Positions 1 through 9,586 of a stretch of 64,000 nucleotides of DNA are shown here, piece after piece. The stretch covers positions 310,001-374,000 of the forward strand of contig CP060766.1 in the NCBI GenBank assembly GCA_023205875.1, read 5' to 3'. The notes under the pieces are model-generated. The model did no database searches and was not told the origin of the DNA. It saw nothing but the letters and a program-made list of their open reading frames with translations. Position numbers and translations under genes: made by a program. Each line of letters begins with the position of its first letter. Position 1 is the first letter of the stretch. Source of the DNA: Chloropicon primus. Taxonomy: Eukaryota > Chlorophyta > Chloropicophyceae > Chloropicales > Chloropicaceae.

Positions 1-2770
1 ACGGCACCAACACGATTGTCGTCCGCATCGTCAACAGCCAAAGCCATCACCATATTGTCATCACCGCGAGCCACGGCACCAACACGATTCATGTCAGCTT
101 CACCTTCAGCACCAGCAACAACTGTGTTGTTCTCACCACGAGCCACGGCATCAACGCGATTCATGTCAGCAGATTGAGCACCAGCATTCACTGTGTTGTC
201 ATCACCACGAGCCACGGCACCAACACGATTGTCGTCCGCACCCTCAAAAGCCTCAGCAATCACTGTGTTGTCATCACCACGAGCCACGGCACCAACACGA
301 TTCATGTCAGCACCAAACTCAGCAGAAGCCTCCACTTCATTGCGATCACCACGAGCCACGGCACCAACACGATTCATGTCAGCAAGTTGAACAGCCAAAG
401 CCATCACCATATTGTCATCACCGCGAGCCACGGCACCAACACGATTCATGTCAGCTTCACCTTGAGCACCAGCAATCACCATATTGTCATCACCACGAGC
501 CGCGGCACCAACACGATTGTCGTTCGCATCCTCAACAGCAGCAGCCTCCACTATATTGTCATCACCACGAGCCACGGCACCAACACGATTCATGTCAGAT
601 TCTTGAGAAGCAGTAGCAAACAATAAGTTTGCATTCCCGTCAGCCACAGCACTAACGTTATTCATGGTAGCAAAATCATCAGCTTCGGCAGTCACATTGT
701 TGCCATCACCGCGAGCCACGGCACCAACACGATTCATGTCAGCTTCAGCATCAGCAGTAGCCATCACCATATTGTCATCACCACGAGCCGCGGCACCAAC
801 ACGATTGCCAAAGGAATCTACAACAGCACCAGCAATCACTGTGTTGTTCTCACCACGAGCCACGGCATCAACGTCATTCATGTCAGATGCAACAACAGCA
901 ACAGCAGTCACTGTATTATTGTCACCGCGAGCCACGGCACCAACACGATTCATGTCAGATTCTTGAGAAGCAGTAGCAAACAATAAGTTTGCATTCCCGT
1001 CAGCCACAGCACTAACGTTATTCATGGTAGCAAAATCATCAGCTTCGGCAGTCACATTGTTGCCATCACCGCGAGCCGCGGCATCAACACGATTGTCGAC
1101 AACATTCTCAGAAGCTGAAGCCTTCACTGTGTTCTCATCGCCACGAGCCATGGCGCGGAGCCTGTTGCGATCAGATGCCTCGGTCTCGACGGTCACGTCG
1201 TTGCGGTTTCCACGAGCCACGGCACCAACACGATTGTCGTCCGCATCGTCAACAGCACCAGCAATCACCATATTGTCATCACCGCGAGCCACGGCACCAA
1301 CACGATTCATGTCAGCTTCAGCTTCAGCAGTAGCCATCACCATATTGTCATCACCACGAGCCGCGGCACCAACACGATTGCCAGAGGAAACTACAACAGC
1401 ACCAGCAATCACTGTGTTGTCATCACCACGAGCCACGGCGCCAATGTCATTCATGTCAGATGCAGCAACAGCACCAGCAGTCACTGTATTGTTCTCACCA
1501 CGAGCCACGGCACCAACACGATTCATGTCAGCTTCAGCTTCAGCAGTAGCCATCACCATATTGTCATCACCGCGAGCCACGGCACCAACACGATTCATGT
1601 CAGATTCTTGAGAAGCAGTAGCAAACAATAAGTTTGCATTCCCGTCAGCCACAGCACTAACGTTATTCATGGTAGCAAAATCATCAGCTTCGGCAGTCAC
1701 ATTGTTGCCATCACCGCGAGCCGCGGCATCAACACGATTCGCTTCTCAGAAGCTGAAGCCTTCACTGTGTTCTCATCGCCACGAGCCACGGCATCAACGT
1801 CATTCATGGTAGCATTACCATAAGCTTCGGCAGTCATATCACCACGAGCCGCGGCACCAACACGATTGTCGTCCGCATCCTCAGAACCTGCAGCAGTCAC
1901 TGTGTTGCCATCACCGCGAGCCGCAGCATCAACGTCATTCATGTCAGATGCACCAACAGCACCAGCAATCACTGTGTTGTTCTCACCACGAGCCACGGCA
2001 TCAACGTCATTCATGTCAGATGCAACAACAGCAACAGCAGTCACTGTATTATTGTCACCGCGAGCCACGGCACCAACACGATTCATGTCAGATTCAGCTT
2101 CAGCAGTAGCAAACAATAAGTTTGCATTCCCGTCAGCCACGGCACCAACGTCATTCATGGTAGCAGTCTCAGAAGCTTGGGCAGTCACTGTGTTGCCCTC
2201 ACCACGAGCCACGGCTTCAACGTCATTCATGGTAGCACCAAACGCAGCAGTTGCAGTCACTGTGTTGTTATCACCATGAGCCACGGCTTCAACGTGATTC
2301 ATGTCAGCACCAACAGAAGAAGCAGAAACGGTGTTCTCCGAGCCGACAGCCGAAGCGCGGAGGTCATTGTCGTCCCCGCCGTCAGCCGTAGCACTTGCGG
2401 TGGACGACGAACCTTTTGCTTCGCCCGTCAACATTCCGTCACCAGAAACCTCGGTCATGACGATCTCACCCGCACCACTCATGGAGGCGGTGCTGCTGCC
2501 TTGAGCAGCGCCATCGGTGGTCATCGCCATGACCTTTGCTTTGGTGTCTCCGGCGTCGGCCTCAGCGGAGGCCATGAAGGTGCCGCTGCCGTCGACTTCC
2601 GCCTTGCTTGTTTCGCTCGCGATGCCAATACCGCTGCTCCCAACGGTGCTCGCCTTGGACCTTCCGTAGCTGTGGGGCCTCCCCCACCTCTGGCCGTACA
2701 CAGGCGTGGCGGCGGCCACCACCACCACCACGGCCAGCCAAACGCACAACCACTCGACGTTCTTTTTCAT
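1..2770 (-). pseudogene. Secreted 24-residue-repeat protein, copy 1 (frame-broken; 3' part beyond window)
   Basis: The reading frame opens with an ATG at 2770 and a clear signal peptide (MKKNVEWLCVWLAVVVVVAA, probable cleavage after VYG). A Ser/Ala/Gly-rich stretch and then 24-residue repeats follow (pattern NTVxA...DMNDVDAVARGDx). The frame closes at 1697 after 357 residues, but repeats continue in another frame from about 1740 to base 1. Against the equivalent site in copy 2 (about 5380-5400), the segment near 1740-1745 is 7 bases shorter, which explains the shift. Near 1830 a 9-base in-frame loss is also seen. The repeats are 72 bp long with one 69-bp unit (about 1142-1210). The regular Asn/Val/Ala spacing suggests a beta-solenoid; this is inference and the function is unknown. 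It may be a pseudogene, a truncated allele or an assembly error in repetitive DNA. Confidence 0.65.
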
Positions 2771-3136
2771 TTTTTCTTTTTCAGTTGATGTTGTTGTTGT
2801 TCGGCTCCGCAGCGGTCAACCACCGAGCGCCTTCTGCTCACGTCGCTTCTTCTCTTCGTCCTCGCCGCCCTTCCCTCCCTCCCTCCTCTCCGTTCCGTTC
2901 CGTTTCCCTTCACGAAGAGAAAAGCGCTTTCGACGGAGGGGTTCCCTTCCTGCGCGTCGTGTCGTTTCGTTGCGTTGTCGTGGACGCGTTCTCGTCCCCT
3001 CGTCCCCTCCCTCTCCCTCTGGTGGTCGCCCTCCTCCCCTCCTCCCCTCTCCTCTGCCCGGGCGTTAATTCTCTCGGGCCTCATCCGTTAGCCACGGAAT
3101 TAACCACAGCACTCGGGAATTCTCCTCGAAAAATCT
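2771..3136. repeat. Duplicated 5' flank of the repeat-protein genes (copy 1)
   Basis: This stretch matches 7077-7442 almost base for base and lies directly upstream of the start codon of each repeat-protein gene. The tandem duplication therefore carried the promoter and 5' leader with the gene. Similarity stops at about 3136 (after CTCGAAAAATCT). Confidence 0.85.
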
Positions 3137-3170
3137 TGGCAATCCGAGAGTTAACGCCCGGGCAGAGGAG
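3050..3170. repeat. Inverted repeat with CCCGGGCGTTAA arms
   Basis: The left arm (about 3050-3079, CTCTGCCCGGGCGTTAA then TCTCGGG) is the reverse complement of the right arm (about 3143-3170, CCGAGAG then TTAACGCCCGGGCAGAG). About 70 bases separate them. The right arm lies just outside the duplicated promoter block. Confidence 0.75.
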
Positions 3171-3917
3171 AGGAGAGGAGAGGAGAGGCCTCGGGAGGAG
3201 AGACAGGGACGGGAGTTGGGCAAGGAGAGAGACGAGGATAGGGAGGGAACCTCCTCCTGTCCTGGGTTCGAGAAAGATGAGTGCTTTGGTCAATGGAAAC
3301 GACGACGATCGACGTTGGGAGTGGAGGACCTTCAAGGACTGCGAGCCTGGTCCCGATGAGCATCGAGCTGGACTGGTTCCTTTGGAAGGAGGGAGAGAAG
3401 AGGAGAGACGTCTCCAATCCCCACCACAGGGTCCTCGCGATCTTTTACTGAGTGGGAGGACAGCAAGCAGTGCGTGTGGGAGAAGGAGAGGACTGTCCAG
3501 GGAAGAAAAATATATTAAATATTTAATACTTGATTATAATTTTGCTTTGTTTTGTTTTGTGTATGCTCGTTCGTTCGCTCCTCGAGAGCTCGATGACGAC
3601 AGAGCAGCTTCCGCGATGAGGAGGACGAAGACCACCACCAGCATCGTAGATGGGGACGGGAGTTGGCCAAGGAGAGAGAGAGAGACGAGGCCAAGGAGGG
3701 AACCTCCTGTCCTGTCCTGTTGAGGAGATTCCTGCCCCGGTTTCGAAAGATCCGGCAGGAGCTGAAAGAGGGAATAACATGGATAAAAAAAGACAAACGT
3801 TTGTGTTTGTGTACTTTTAGATCTTGAAAAGGAACAAAGGAGGAACCTTGGGAGGCTCGAAGCAGGACCAGTGGTCGTTGCTAAAACCCCAAACACTTGA
3901 TCCACGGTTTCTTTGAA
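3137..3917. other. Intergenic, low complexity, no gene supported
   Basis: Purine-rich simple sequence (AGGAG runs near 3170-3190) and a dispersed direct repeat of about 60 bp: 3211-3285 resembles 3655-3720 (shared GACGGGAGTTGG and GGGAACCTCCT). Open frames here are biased low-complexity sequence with no recognisable protein. Confidence 0.5.
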
Positions 3918-6900
3918 TTAAGGCACGTTAACTGTCTTCGACATGCCATTACCACGAACAAGGACCGGCCTGACCACGCCTTCCGCTTTCTTGGCCTTGA
4001 CGGTCACGTCGTTGCGGTTTCCGCGAGCCAAGGCGCGGAGCCTGTTGCGATCAGATTTCTTGGCCTTGACGGTCACGTCGTTGCGGTTTCCGCGAGCCAT
4101 GGCGCGGAGCCTGTTGCGATCAGATGCCTCGGTCTCGACGGTCACGCCGTTGCGGTTTCCACGAGCCATGGCGCGGAGTCTGTTGCGATCAGATTCCGCG
4201 GTCACGACGGTCACGTCGTTGCGGTTTCCGCGAGCCATGGCGCGGAGCCTGTTGCGATCAGATGCCTCGGTCTCGACGGTCACGCCGTTGCGGTTTCCAC
4301 GAGCCATGGCGCGGAGTCTGTTGCGATCAGATTCCGCGGTCACGACGGTCACGTCGTTGCGGTTTCCGCGAGCCATGGCGCGGAGCCTGTTGCGATCAGA
4401 TGCCTCGGTCTCGACGGTCACGCCGTTGCGGTTTCCACGAGCCATGGCGCGGAGTCTGTTGCGATCAGATTCCGCGGTCACGACGGTCACGTCGTTGCGG
4501 TTTCCGCGAGCCATGGCGCGGAGCCTGTTGCGATCAGATGCCTCGGTCTCGACGGTCACGCCGTTGCGGTTTCCGCGAGCCATGGCGCGGAGCCTGTTGC
4601 GATCAGATGCCTCGGTCTCGACGGTCACGCCGTTGCGGTTTCCACGAGCCATGGCGCGGAGCCTGTTGCGATCAGATTCCGCGGTCACGACGGTCACGTC
4701 GTTGCGGTTTCCGCGAGCCATGGCGCGGAGCCTGTTGCGATCAGATTCCTCGGTCTCGACGGTCACGTCGTTGCGGTTTCCGCGAGCCACGGCACCAACA
4801 CGATTGTCGTCCGCATCGTCAACAGCACCAGCAATCACCATGTTGTCATCACCACGAGCCGCGGCACTAACACGATTCATGTCAGCACCAAACTCAGCAG
4901 AAGCCTCCACTTCATTGCGATCACCACGAGCCACGGCACCAACACGATTGCCAGAGGAAACTACAAAAGCAGCAGCCTCCACTGTATTGTCATCACCACG
5001 AGCCGCGGCACCAACACGATTGCCAGAGGAAACTACAAGAGCACCAGCATTCACTGTGTTGTTCTCACCACGAGCCACGGCACCAATGTCATTCATGTCA
5101 GATGCAGCAACAGCAACAGCAGTCACTGTATTGTTGTCACCACGAGCCACGGCACCAACACGATTCATGTCAGCTTCAGCTTCAGCAGTAGCCATCACCA
5201 TATTGTCATCACCGCGAGCCACGGCACCAACACGATTCATGTCAGATTCTTGAGAAGCAGTAGCAAACAATAAGTTTGCATTCCCGTCAGCCACGGCACT
5301 AACGTTATTCATGGTAGCAAAATCATCAGCTTCGGCAGTCACATTGTTGCCATCACCGCGAGCCGCGGCATCAACACGATTGTCGACAACATTCTCAGAA
5401 GCTGAAGCCTTCACTGTGTTCTCATCGCCACGAGCCACGGCATCAACGTCATTCATGGTAGCATTACCATAAGCTTCGGCAGTCACTGTGTTATCATCAC
5501 CACGAGCCACGGCACCAACACGATTGTCGTCCGCATCCTCAAAAGCACCAGCAATCACTGTGTTGTCATCACCACGAGCCACGGCACCAACACGATTGTC
5601 GTCCGCATCCTCAAAAGCACCAGCAATCACCATGTTGTCATCACCACGAGCCACGGCACCAACACGATTGTCGTCCGCATCGTCAACAGCACCAGCCTCC
5701 ACTGTATTGTCATCACCGCGAGCCGCGGCACCAATGTCATTCATGTCAGATGCAGCAACAGCAACAGCAGTCACTGTATTGTTGTCACCACGAGCCACGG
5801 CACCAACACGATTCATGTCAGCTTCAGCTTCAGCAGTAGCCATCACCATATTGTCATCACCGCGAGCCACGGCACCAACACGATTCATGTCAGATTCTTG
5901 AGAAGCAGTAGCAAACAATAAGTTTGCATTCCCGTCAGCCACGGCACTAACGTTATTCATGGTAGCAGTCTCAGAAGCTTGGGCAGTCACATTGTTGCCA
6001 TCACCGCGAGCCGCGGCATCAACACGATTGTCGACAACATTCTCAGAAGCTGAAGCCTTCACTGTGTTCTCATCGCCACGAGCCACGGCATCAACGTCAT
6101 TCATGGTAGCATTACCATAAGCTTCGGCAGTCACTGTGTTATCATCACCACGAGCCACGGCACCAACACGATTGTCGTCCGCATCCTCAAAAGCACCAGC
6201 AATCACTGTGTTGTCATCACCACGAGCCACGGCACCAACACGATTGTCGTCCGCATCGTCAACAGCACCAGCCTCCACTGTATTGTCATCACCGCGAGCC
6301 GCGGCACCAACACGATTGTCGTCCGCACCATCAACAGCACCAGCAATCACCATATTGTCATCACCGCGAGCCACGGCACCAACACGATTGTCGTCCGCAT
6401 CGTCAACAGCCAAAGCCATCACCATATTGTCATCACCGCGAGCCACGGCTTCAACACGATTGTCGTCCGCATCGTCAACAGCCAAAGCCATCACCATATT
6501 GTCATCACCGCGAGCCACGGCACCAACACGATTGTCGTCCGCATCGTCAACAGCACCAGCCTCCACTGTATTGCCGTCACCATGAGCCACGGCATCAATG
6601 TGATTCATGTCAGCATCAACAGAAGAAGCAGAAACGGTGTTCCCCGAGCCGACAGCCGAAGCGCGGAGGTCATTGTCGTCCCCGCCGTCAGCCGTAGCAC
6701 TTGCGGTGGACGACGAACCTTTTGCTTCGCCCGTCAACATTCCGTCACCAGAAACCTCGGTCATGACCATCTCACCCGCACCACTCATGGAGGCGGTGCT
6801 GCTGCCTTGAGCAGCGCCATCGGTGGTCATCGCCATGACCTTTGCTTTGGTGTCTCCGGCGTCGGCCTCAGCGGAGGCCATGAAGGTGCCGCTGCCGTCG

Positions 6901-7076
6901 ACTTCCGCCTTGCTTGTTTCGCTCGCGATGCCAATACCGCTGCTCCCAACGGTGCTCGCCTTGGACCTTCCGTAGCTGTGGGGCCTCCCCCACCTCTGGC
7001 CGTACACAGGCGTGGCGGCGGCCACCACCACCACCACGGCCAGCCAAACGCACAACCACTCGACGTTCTTTTTCAT
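3918..7076 (-). CDS. Secreted repeat protein, copy 2: about 25 units of 24 aa plus 11 units of 23 aa
   Basis: An intact frame of 1052 residues starts at ATG 7076. An in-frame ATG 18 codons upstream is not shared with copy 1 and would bury the signal peptide. After the signal peptide and a low-complexity Ser/Ala/Gly domain (to about residue 165) come about 25 units of 24 residues such as NTVEAGAVDDADDNRVGAVA. Then come 11 units of 23 residues of the NDVTVETEESDRNRLRAMAR type, and a short basic tail. Each 24-mer holds two 12-residue halves with N-x-V/L-x-A, as expected of one coil of a stacked beta-helix (inference). A nine-unit block is itself duplicated at 648-bp spacing (5273 and 5921). A secreted or cell-surface adhesin-like or matrix role is possible; no family is recognised. 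The protein is acidic (Asp) in the 24-mers and basic (Arg) in the 23-mers. Confidence 0.85.
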   Translation of the reverse strand: MKKNVEWLCVWLAVVVVVAAATPVYGQRWGRPHSYGRSKASTVGSSGIGIASETSKAEVDGSGTFMASAEADAGDTKAKVMAMTTDGAAQGSSTASMSGAGEMVMTEVSGDGMLTGEAKGSSSTASATADGGDDNDLRASAVGSGNTVSASSVDADMNHIDAVAHGDGNTVEAGAVDDADDNRVGAVARGDDNMVMALAVDDADDNRVEAVARGDDNMVMALAVDDADDNRVGAVARGDDNMVIAGAVDGADDNRVGAAARGDDNTVEAGAVDDADDNRVGAVARGDDNTVIAGAFEDADDNRVGAVARGDDNTVTAEAYGNATMNDVDAVARGDENTVKASASENVVDNRVDAAARGDGNNVTAQASETATMNNVSAVADGNANLLFATASQESDMNRVGAVARGDDNMVMATAEAEADMNRVGAVARGDNNTVTAVAVAASDMNDIGAAARGDDNTVEAGAVDDADDNRVGAVARGDDNMVIAGAFEDADDNRVGAVARGDDNTVIAGAFEDADDNRVGAVARGDDNTVTAEAYGNATMNDVDAVARGDENTVKASASENVVDNRVDAAARGDGNNVTAEADDFATMNNVSAVADGNANLLFATASQESDMNRVGAVARGDDNMVMATAEAEADMNRVGAVARGDNNTVTAVAVAASDMNDIGAVARGENNTVNAGALVVSSGNRVGAAARGDDNTVEAAAFVVSSGNRVGAVARGDRNEVEASAEFGADMNRVSAAARGDDNMVIAGAVDDADDNRVGAVARGNRNDVTVETEESDRNRLRAMARGNRNDVTVVTAESDRNRLRAMARGNRNGVTVETEASDRNRLRAMARGNRNGVTVETEASDRNRLRAMARGNRNDVTVVTAESDRNRLRAMARGNRNGVTVETEASDRNRLRAMARGNRNDVTVVTAESDRNRLRAMARGNRNGVTVETEASDRNRLRAMARGNRNDVTVVTAESDRNRLRAMARGNRNGVTVETEASDRNRLRAMARGNRNDVTVKAKKSDRNRLRALARGNRNDVTVKAKKAEGVVRPVLVRGNGMSKTVNVP

Positions 7077-7442
7077 TTTTTCTTTTTTTTCCCAGTTGGT
7101 GTTGTTGTTGTTCGGCTCCGCAGCTGTCAACCACCGAGCGCCTTCTGCTCACGTCGCTTCTTCTCTTCGTCCTCGCCGCCCTTCCCTCCCTCCCTCCTCT
7201 CCGTTCCGTTCCGTTTCCCTTCACGAAGAGAAAAGCGCATTCGACGGAGGGGTTCCCTTCCTGCGCGTCGTGTCGTTTCGTTGCGTTGTCGTGGACGCGT
7301 TCTCGTCCCCTCGTCCCCTCCCTCTCCCTCTGGTGGTCGCCTTCCTCCCCTCCTCCCCTCTCCTCTGCCCGGGCGTTAATTCTCTCGGGCCTCATCCGTT
7401 AGCCACGGAACCACAGCACTCGGGAATTCTCCTCGAAAAATC
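7077..7442. repeat. Duplicated 5' flank of the repeat-protein genes (copy 2)
   Basis: Partner of 2771-3136. It is strongly pyrimidine-rich on the plus strand, holds the CCCGGGCGTTAAT element near 7366 and ends at the same point as its partner. Confidence 0.85.
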
Positions 7443-7806
7443 TGGGTTTACACCCACGGACCGACCGTTACACACCGTAACGTCTCTAGGGAGGGGAGGA
7501 GCAAACCTTAACGCCCGAGCAGAGAGTGGGGCTCATTTGAGGTTGTTGCGGCCCCTGTCCTCCTCCTTGGCCGTAACAACAGGCCAACCCACGAGTTCAG
7601 CCAAGGAGGTTGCTCGGCGACGACGACGAACGACGGCAAGGTAACGTGACGTGGCTCGAAGTCTCCATCCGCTAGCAGCGCTGCTGAAGAGAGAGAGAGA
7701 GAGAGGGACTGACTGACTTGGACGCTTCTGCTTCGAAGAGAGAGTGTGCGTGCGTGTGTGCGTGTGTGAGAGAGGTAGGCAAGTGAGGCGTGGTGCTTGT
7801 GCGAGG
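7443..7806. other. Divergent intergenic region upstream of the small membrane protein
   Basis: Holds a TTAACGCCCGAGCAGAG element at about 7508, a GA run (7690-7707) and a TGTG/CG-rich tract (7745-7770) before the ATG at 7807. No gene seen. Confidence 0.5.
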
Positions 7807-8085
7807 ATGGACATGGAGCACTACGAGGCGACGGGATGCACTGTACTGGGCGCCATGTACAAGAAGGTGGAGTCCATCTGGCCCGGGAACTACTACGTGG
7901 TGGGTTGGGTGTTTGCTGCGGCAGGGGTCGCCCAGGTCGCCGTCGCGGCGGGAGTTGGCGCTTGGAGGATGATTCGACGGAGGCGAGAGGCGGGACGCGA
8001 TGCGGCGTACGCCGTGCTCCCCGGCATCCCCGAGACTTGCGCGTCAAGGTTGGGGGAGGAGGACGCCATTGCCGTGGCCGCCTAA
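7807..8085 (+). CDS. Small single-pass membrane protein, unknown
   Basis: A 92-residue frame starting MDMEHYEATGCTVLGAMY. Residues about 25-50 (NYYVVGWVFAAAGVAQVAVA) form one good membrane segment, followed by an Arg cluster (RMIRRRREAGR) that would sit on the cytosolic or stromal side by the positive-inside rule. The upstream in-frame start at 7744 is not ATG and codes for low-complexity sequence, so ATG 7807 is preferred. It converges on the next gene with 88 bases between stops. No family is recognised; moderately supported because the downstream half is ordinary protein sequence in a dense genome. Confidence 0.5.
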   Translation: MDMEHYEATGCTVLGAMYKKVESIWPGNYYVVGWVFAAAGVAQVAVAAGVGAWRMIRRRREAGRDAAYAVLPGIPETCASRLGEEDAIAVAA

Positions 8086-8173
8086 GGAGAGCAAGAAAAT
8101 GAGGTTCTAACAAAAAAAACGCCCTAGCAGTCATCAATCCACAGCCTTTTCTTTTAGTGTCACTTCGCTTGCG

Positions 8174-9496
8174 TCACAGGAAGCCCACCTTCTTCTTCTC
8201 GGTTGCACAGAGGTTGGTTTCGGAGCGGTTCTTCTTGGACTTGGACAGGCTGCCGCCCCGCTGGAGGCCGTCGTCGTCCTCCTCCCCGGTTTCGCTGCCC
8301 CGGGACCGGACTCTGTTCACCGAGGCTCCGGCTTCGTTCTTCCCAGCCTCGTCGTTGAGGAGATCGTTGACCGTCTTGCGTGGGGTCTTGGTCTCGAGCG
8401 CGGGGGGCCTGCTGCCTACCCTGGACTGCCAGGAGAAGCCGTAGGTCGTGTGGCGGTTGATCCTCGGCCCCGGATCCTCCCAGTAGATCAAGTCGATGAT
8501 CTCCGTCATCTTCTCGTCCGTCTCGTACCTCCTCTCGATCGAAACGGCTTTCAGGGCCTCGTCGCAGTACACGGAGTCGATCTCCCCCCTCCCGACGCCG
8601 CCGTACAAGAAGGAGTCCCCGAAGGCCGTGAGGTGCTTGTAAGACTCGGTCACCAGGCTCATCACTGTCTCCCTGTCCCACTTGAGCAGGGACTCGATGT
8701 ACTTGAAAGTGAGCTGGACGAGAGGTCGGTCGTCCGAAACCGTGGACGTGATCAGCACACAGTCCTCGCGTGAGCCGAGGGAACCGAGCCCGAGCTCCGC
8801 CGCGAGCTCCTCCTCCTCCTGGGCCCCGTTCCCGTGCCGCCTGCGGTGCTGCCTCGCCCTGTGGAGCTTGCCCTTGATCTTCGACGTGGTCAACCGAACC
8901 CCGCTGCCAAAGTAATGGATCTCCTTGAGCGAACCGTCGCCCCCATTTCCCTCCAGGTCCCACACCAGCACCTCGGCCACGCTGAAGATGCGCGAGGTGG
9001 CGGACCTCCTCCTCACCAGGCTCCTCTCCCCCCCGGGGCTCCTCCCCTCTCCGCCCTCCTCGTCCTCGTCCTCCGCCAGGATGCCCTCCGGGATGACCAC
9101 CTCGTAAGCCGCCGTCGTTGCCCTCCTCTTCTCGTCCACGAAGACTTGCGTCAGCCTCCTCTCCATCTGCCTGGAGGCAGGGAACCTCTTCGCAAAGTTC
9201 TCGTACTCGTCAAGCACGACCTCGCGCCCCTGGAAGGCGCCCTCCGGCTTCAGGAGCAGCACTTGCTTGCTCACTAGCTCGTTGATCGTCCCTCTGTCCC
9301 ACCACACGCCCGTCGGCAGGCTGCTGGTCTCCCACGAGTTCCAGTACCGGGACCAGAGCGTGAGAAGCTTCCTCCTCGTCGTCGTGACGTCCTCGCGCGC
9401 CTTCGCTTGAGCCAAAACCCTCGAGGGATCGAGCCTAGGAGTCGAGAACGCTCTCAGAAGCTCCTCCTCCTCCTCCTCCCCCTCGACGCACGCCAT
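8174..9496 (-). CDS. NTF2/SnoaL-like protein, probably two domains
   Basis: A 440-residue protein from ATG 9496. Residues about 40-130 (LLTLWSRYWNSWETSSLPTG ... GREVVLDEYENFAKRFPASR ... YEVVIPEG) and about 180-205 (VAEVLVWDLEG ... EIHYFGSG) have the helix-helix-strand spacing of an NTF2/SnoaL-like cone fold. A second, shorter similar stretch lies near 290-350 (YKHLTAFGDSF ... YETDEKMTEIIDLIYW). The C-terminal 90 residues are basic, Ser/Lys-rich and probably disordered. The fold call is inferred from pattern, not alignment; the substrate or role is unknown. Just upstream (9506-9540) are two TTACGCC motifs. Confidence 0.65.
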   Translation of the reverse strand: MACVEGEEEEEELLRAFSTPRLDPSRVLAQAKAREDVTTTRRKLLTLWSRYWNSWETSSLPTGVWWDRGTINELVSKQVLLLKPEGAFQGREVVLDEYENFAKRFPASRQMERRLTQVFVDEKRRATTAAYEVVIPEGILAEDEDEEGGEGRSPGGERSLVRRRSATSRIFSVAEVLVWDLEGNGGDGSLKEIHYFGSGVRLTTSKIKGKLHRARQHRRRHGNGAQEEEELAAELGLGSLGSREDCVLITSTVSDDRPLVQLTFKYIESLLKWDRETVMSLVTESYKHLTAFGDSFLYGGVGRGEIDSVYCDEALKAVSIERRYETDEKMTEIIDLIYWEDPGPRINRHTTYGFSWQSRVGSRPPALETKTPRKTVNDLLNDEAGKNEAGASVNRVRSRGSETGEEDDDGLQRGGSLSKSKKNRSETNLCATEKKKVGFL

Positions 9497-9586
9497 CTCT
9501 CCCGTCCGTTACGCCGGGCCGTTGGGCCGTTACGCCTCGTTCCTCGTCCCTCTCCGTTTTTTTTTGGGGTCTATTTTTACGATTTA

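Noticed and set aside
174-2279. Series of plus-strand open frames (for example 174-626, 1024-1611, 1866-2279) rich in SPRATAPTR
   Set aside because: They are the antisense of the 72-bp repeats; a period divisible by three keeps several frames open. The minus strand has the signal peptide and start.
2608-3723. 371-residue plus-strand frame
   Set aside because: Runs across the antisense of the signal peptide, duplicated promoter and simple repeats; Arg/Pro/Ser-biased and not preserved in the second copy.
3897-5273. 458-residue plus-strand frame with GHVVAVSASHGAE repeats
   Set aside because: Antisense of the 69- and 72-bp repeat units of the intact minus-strand gene; no leader or promoter of its own.
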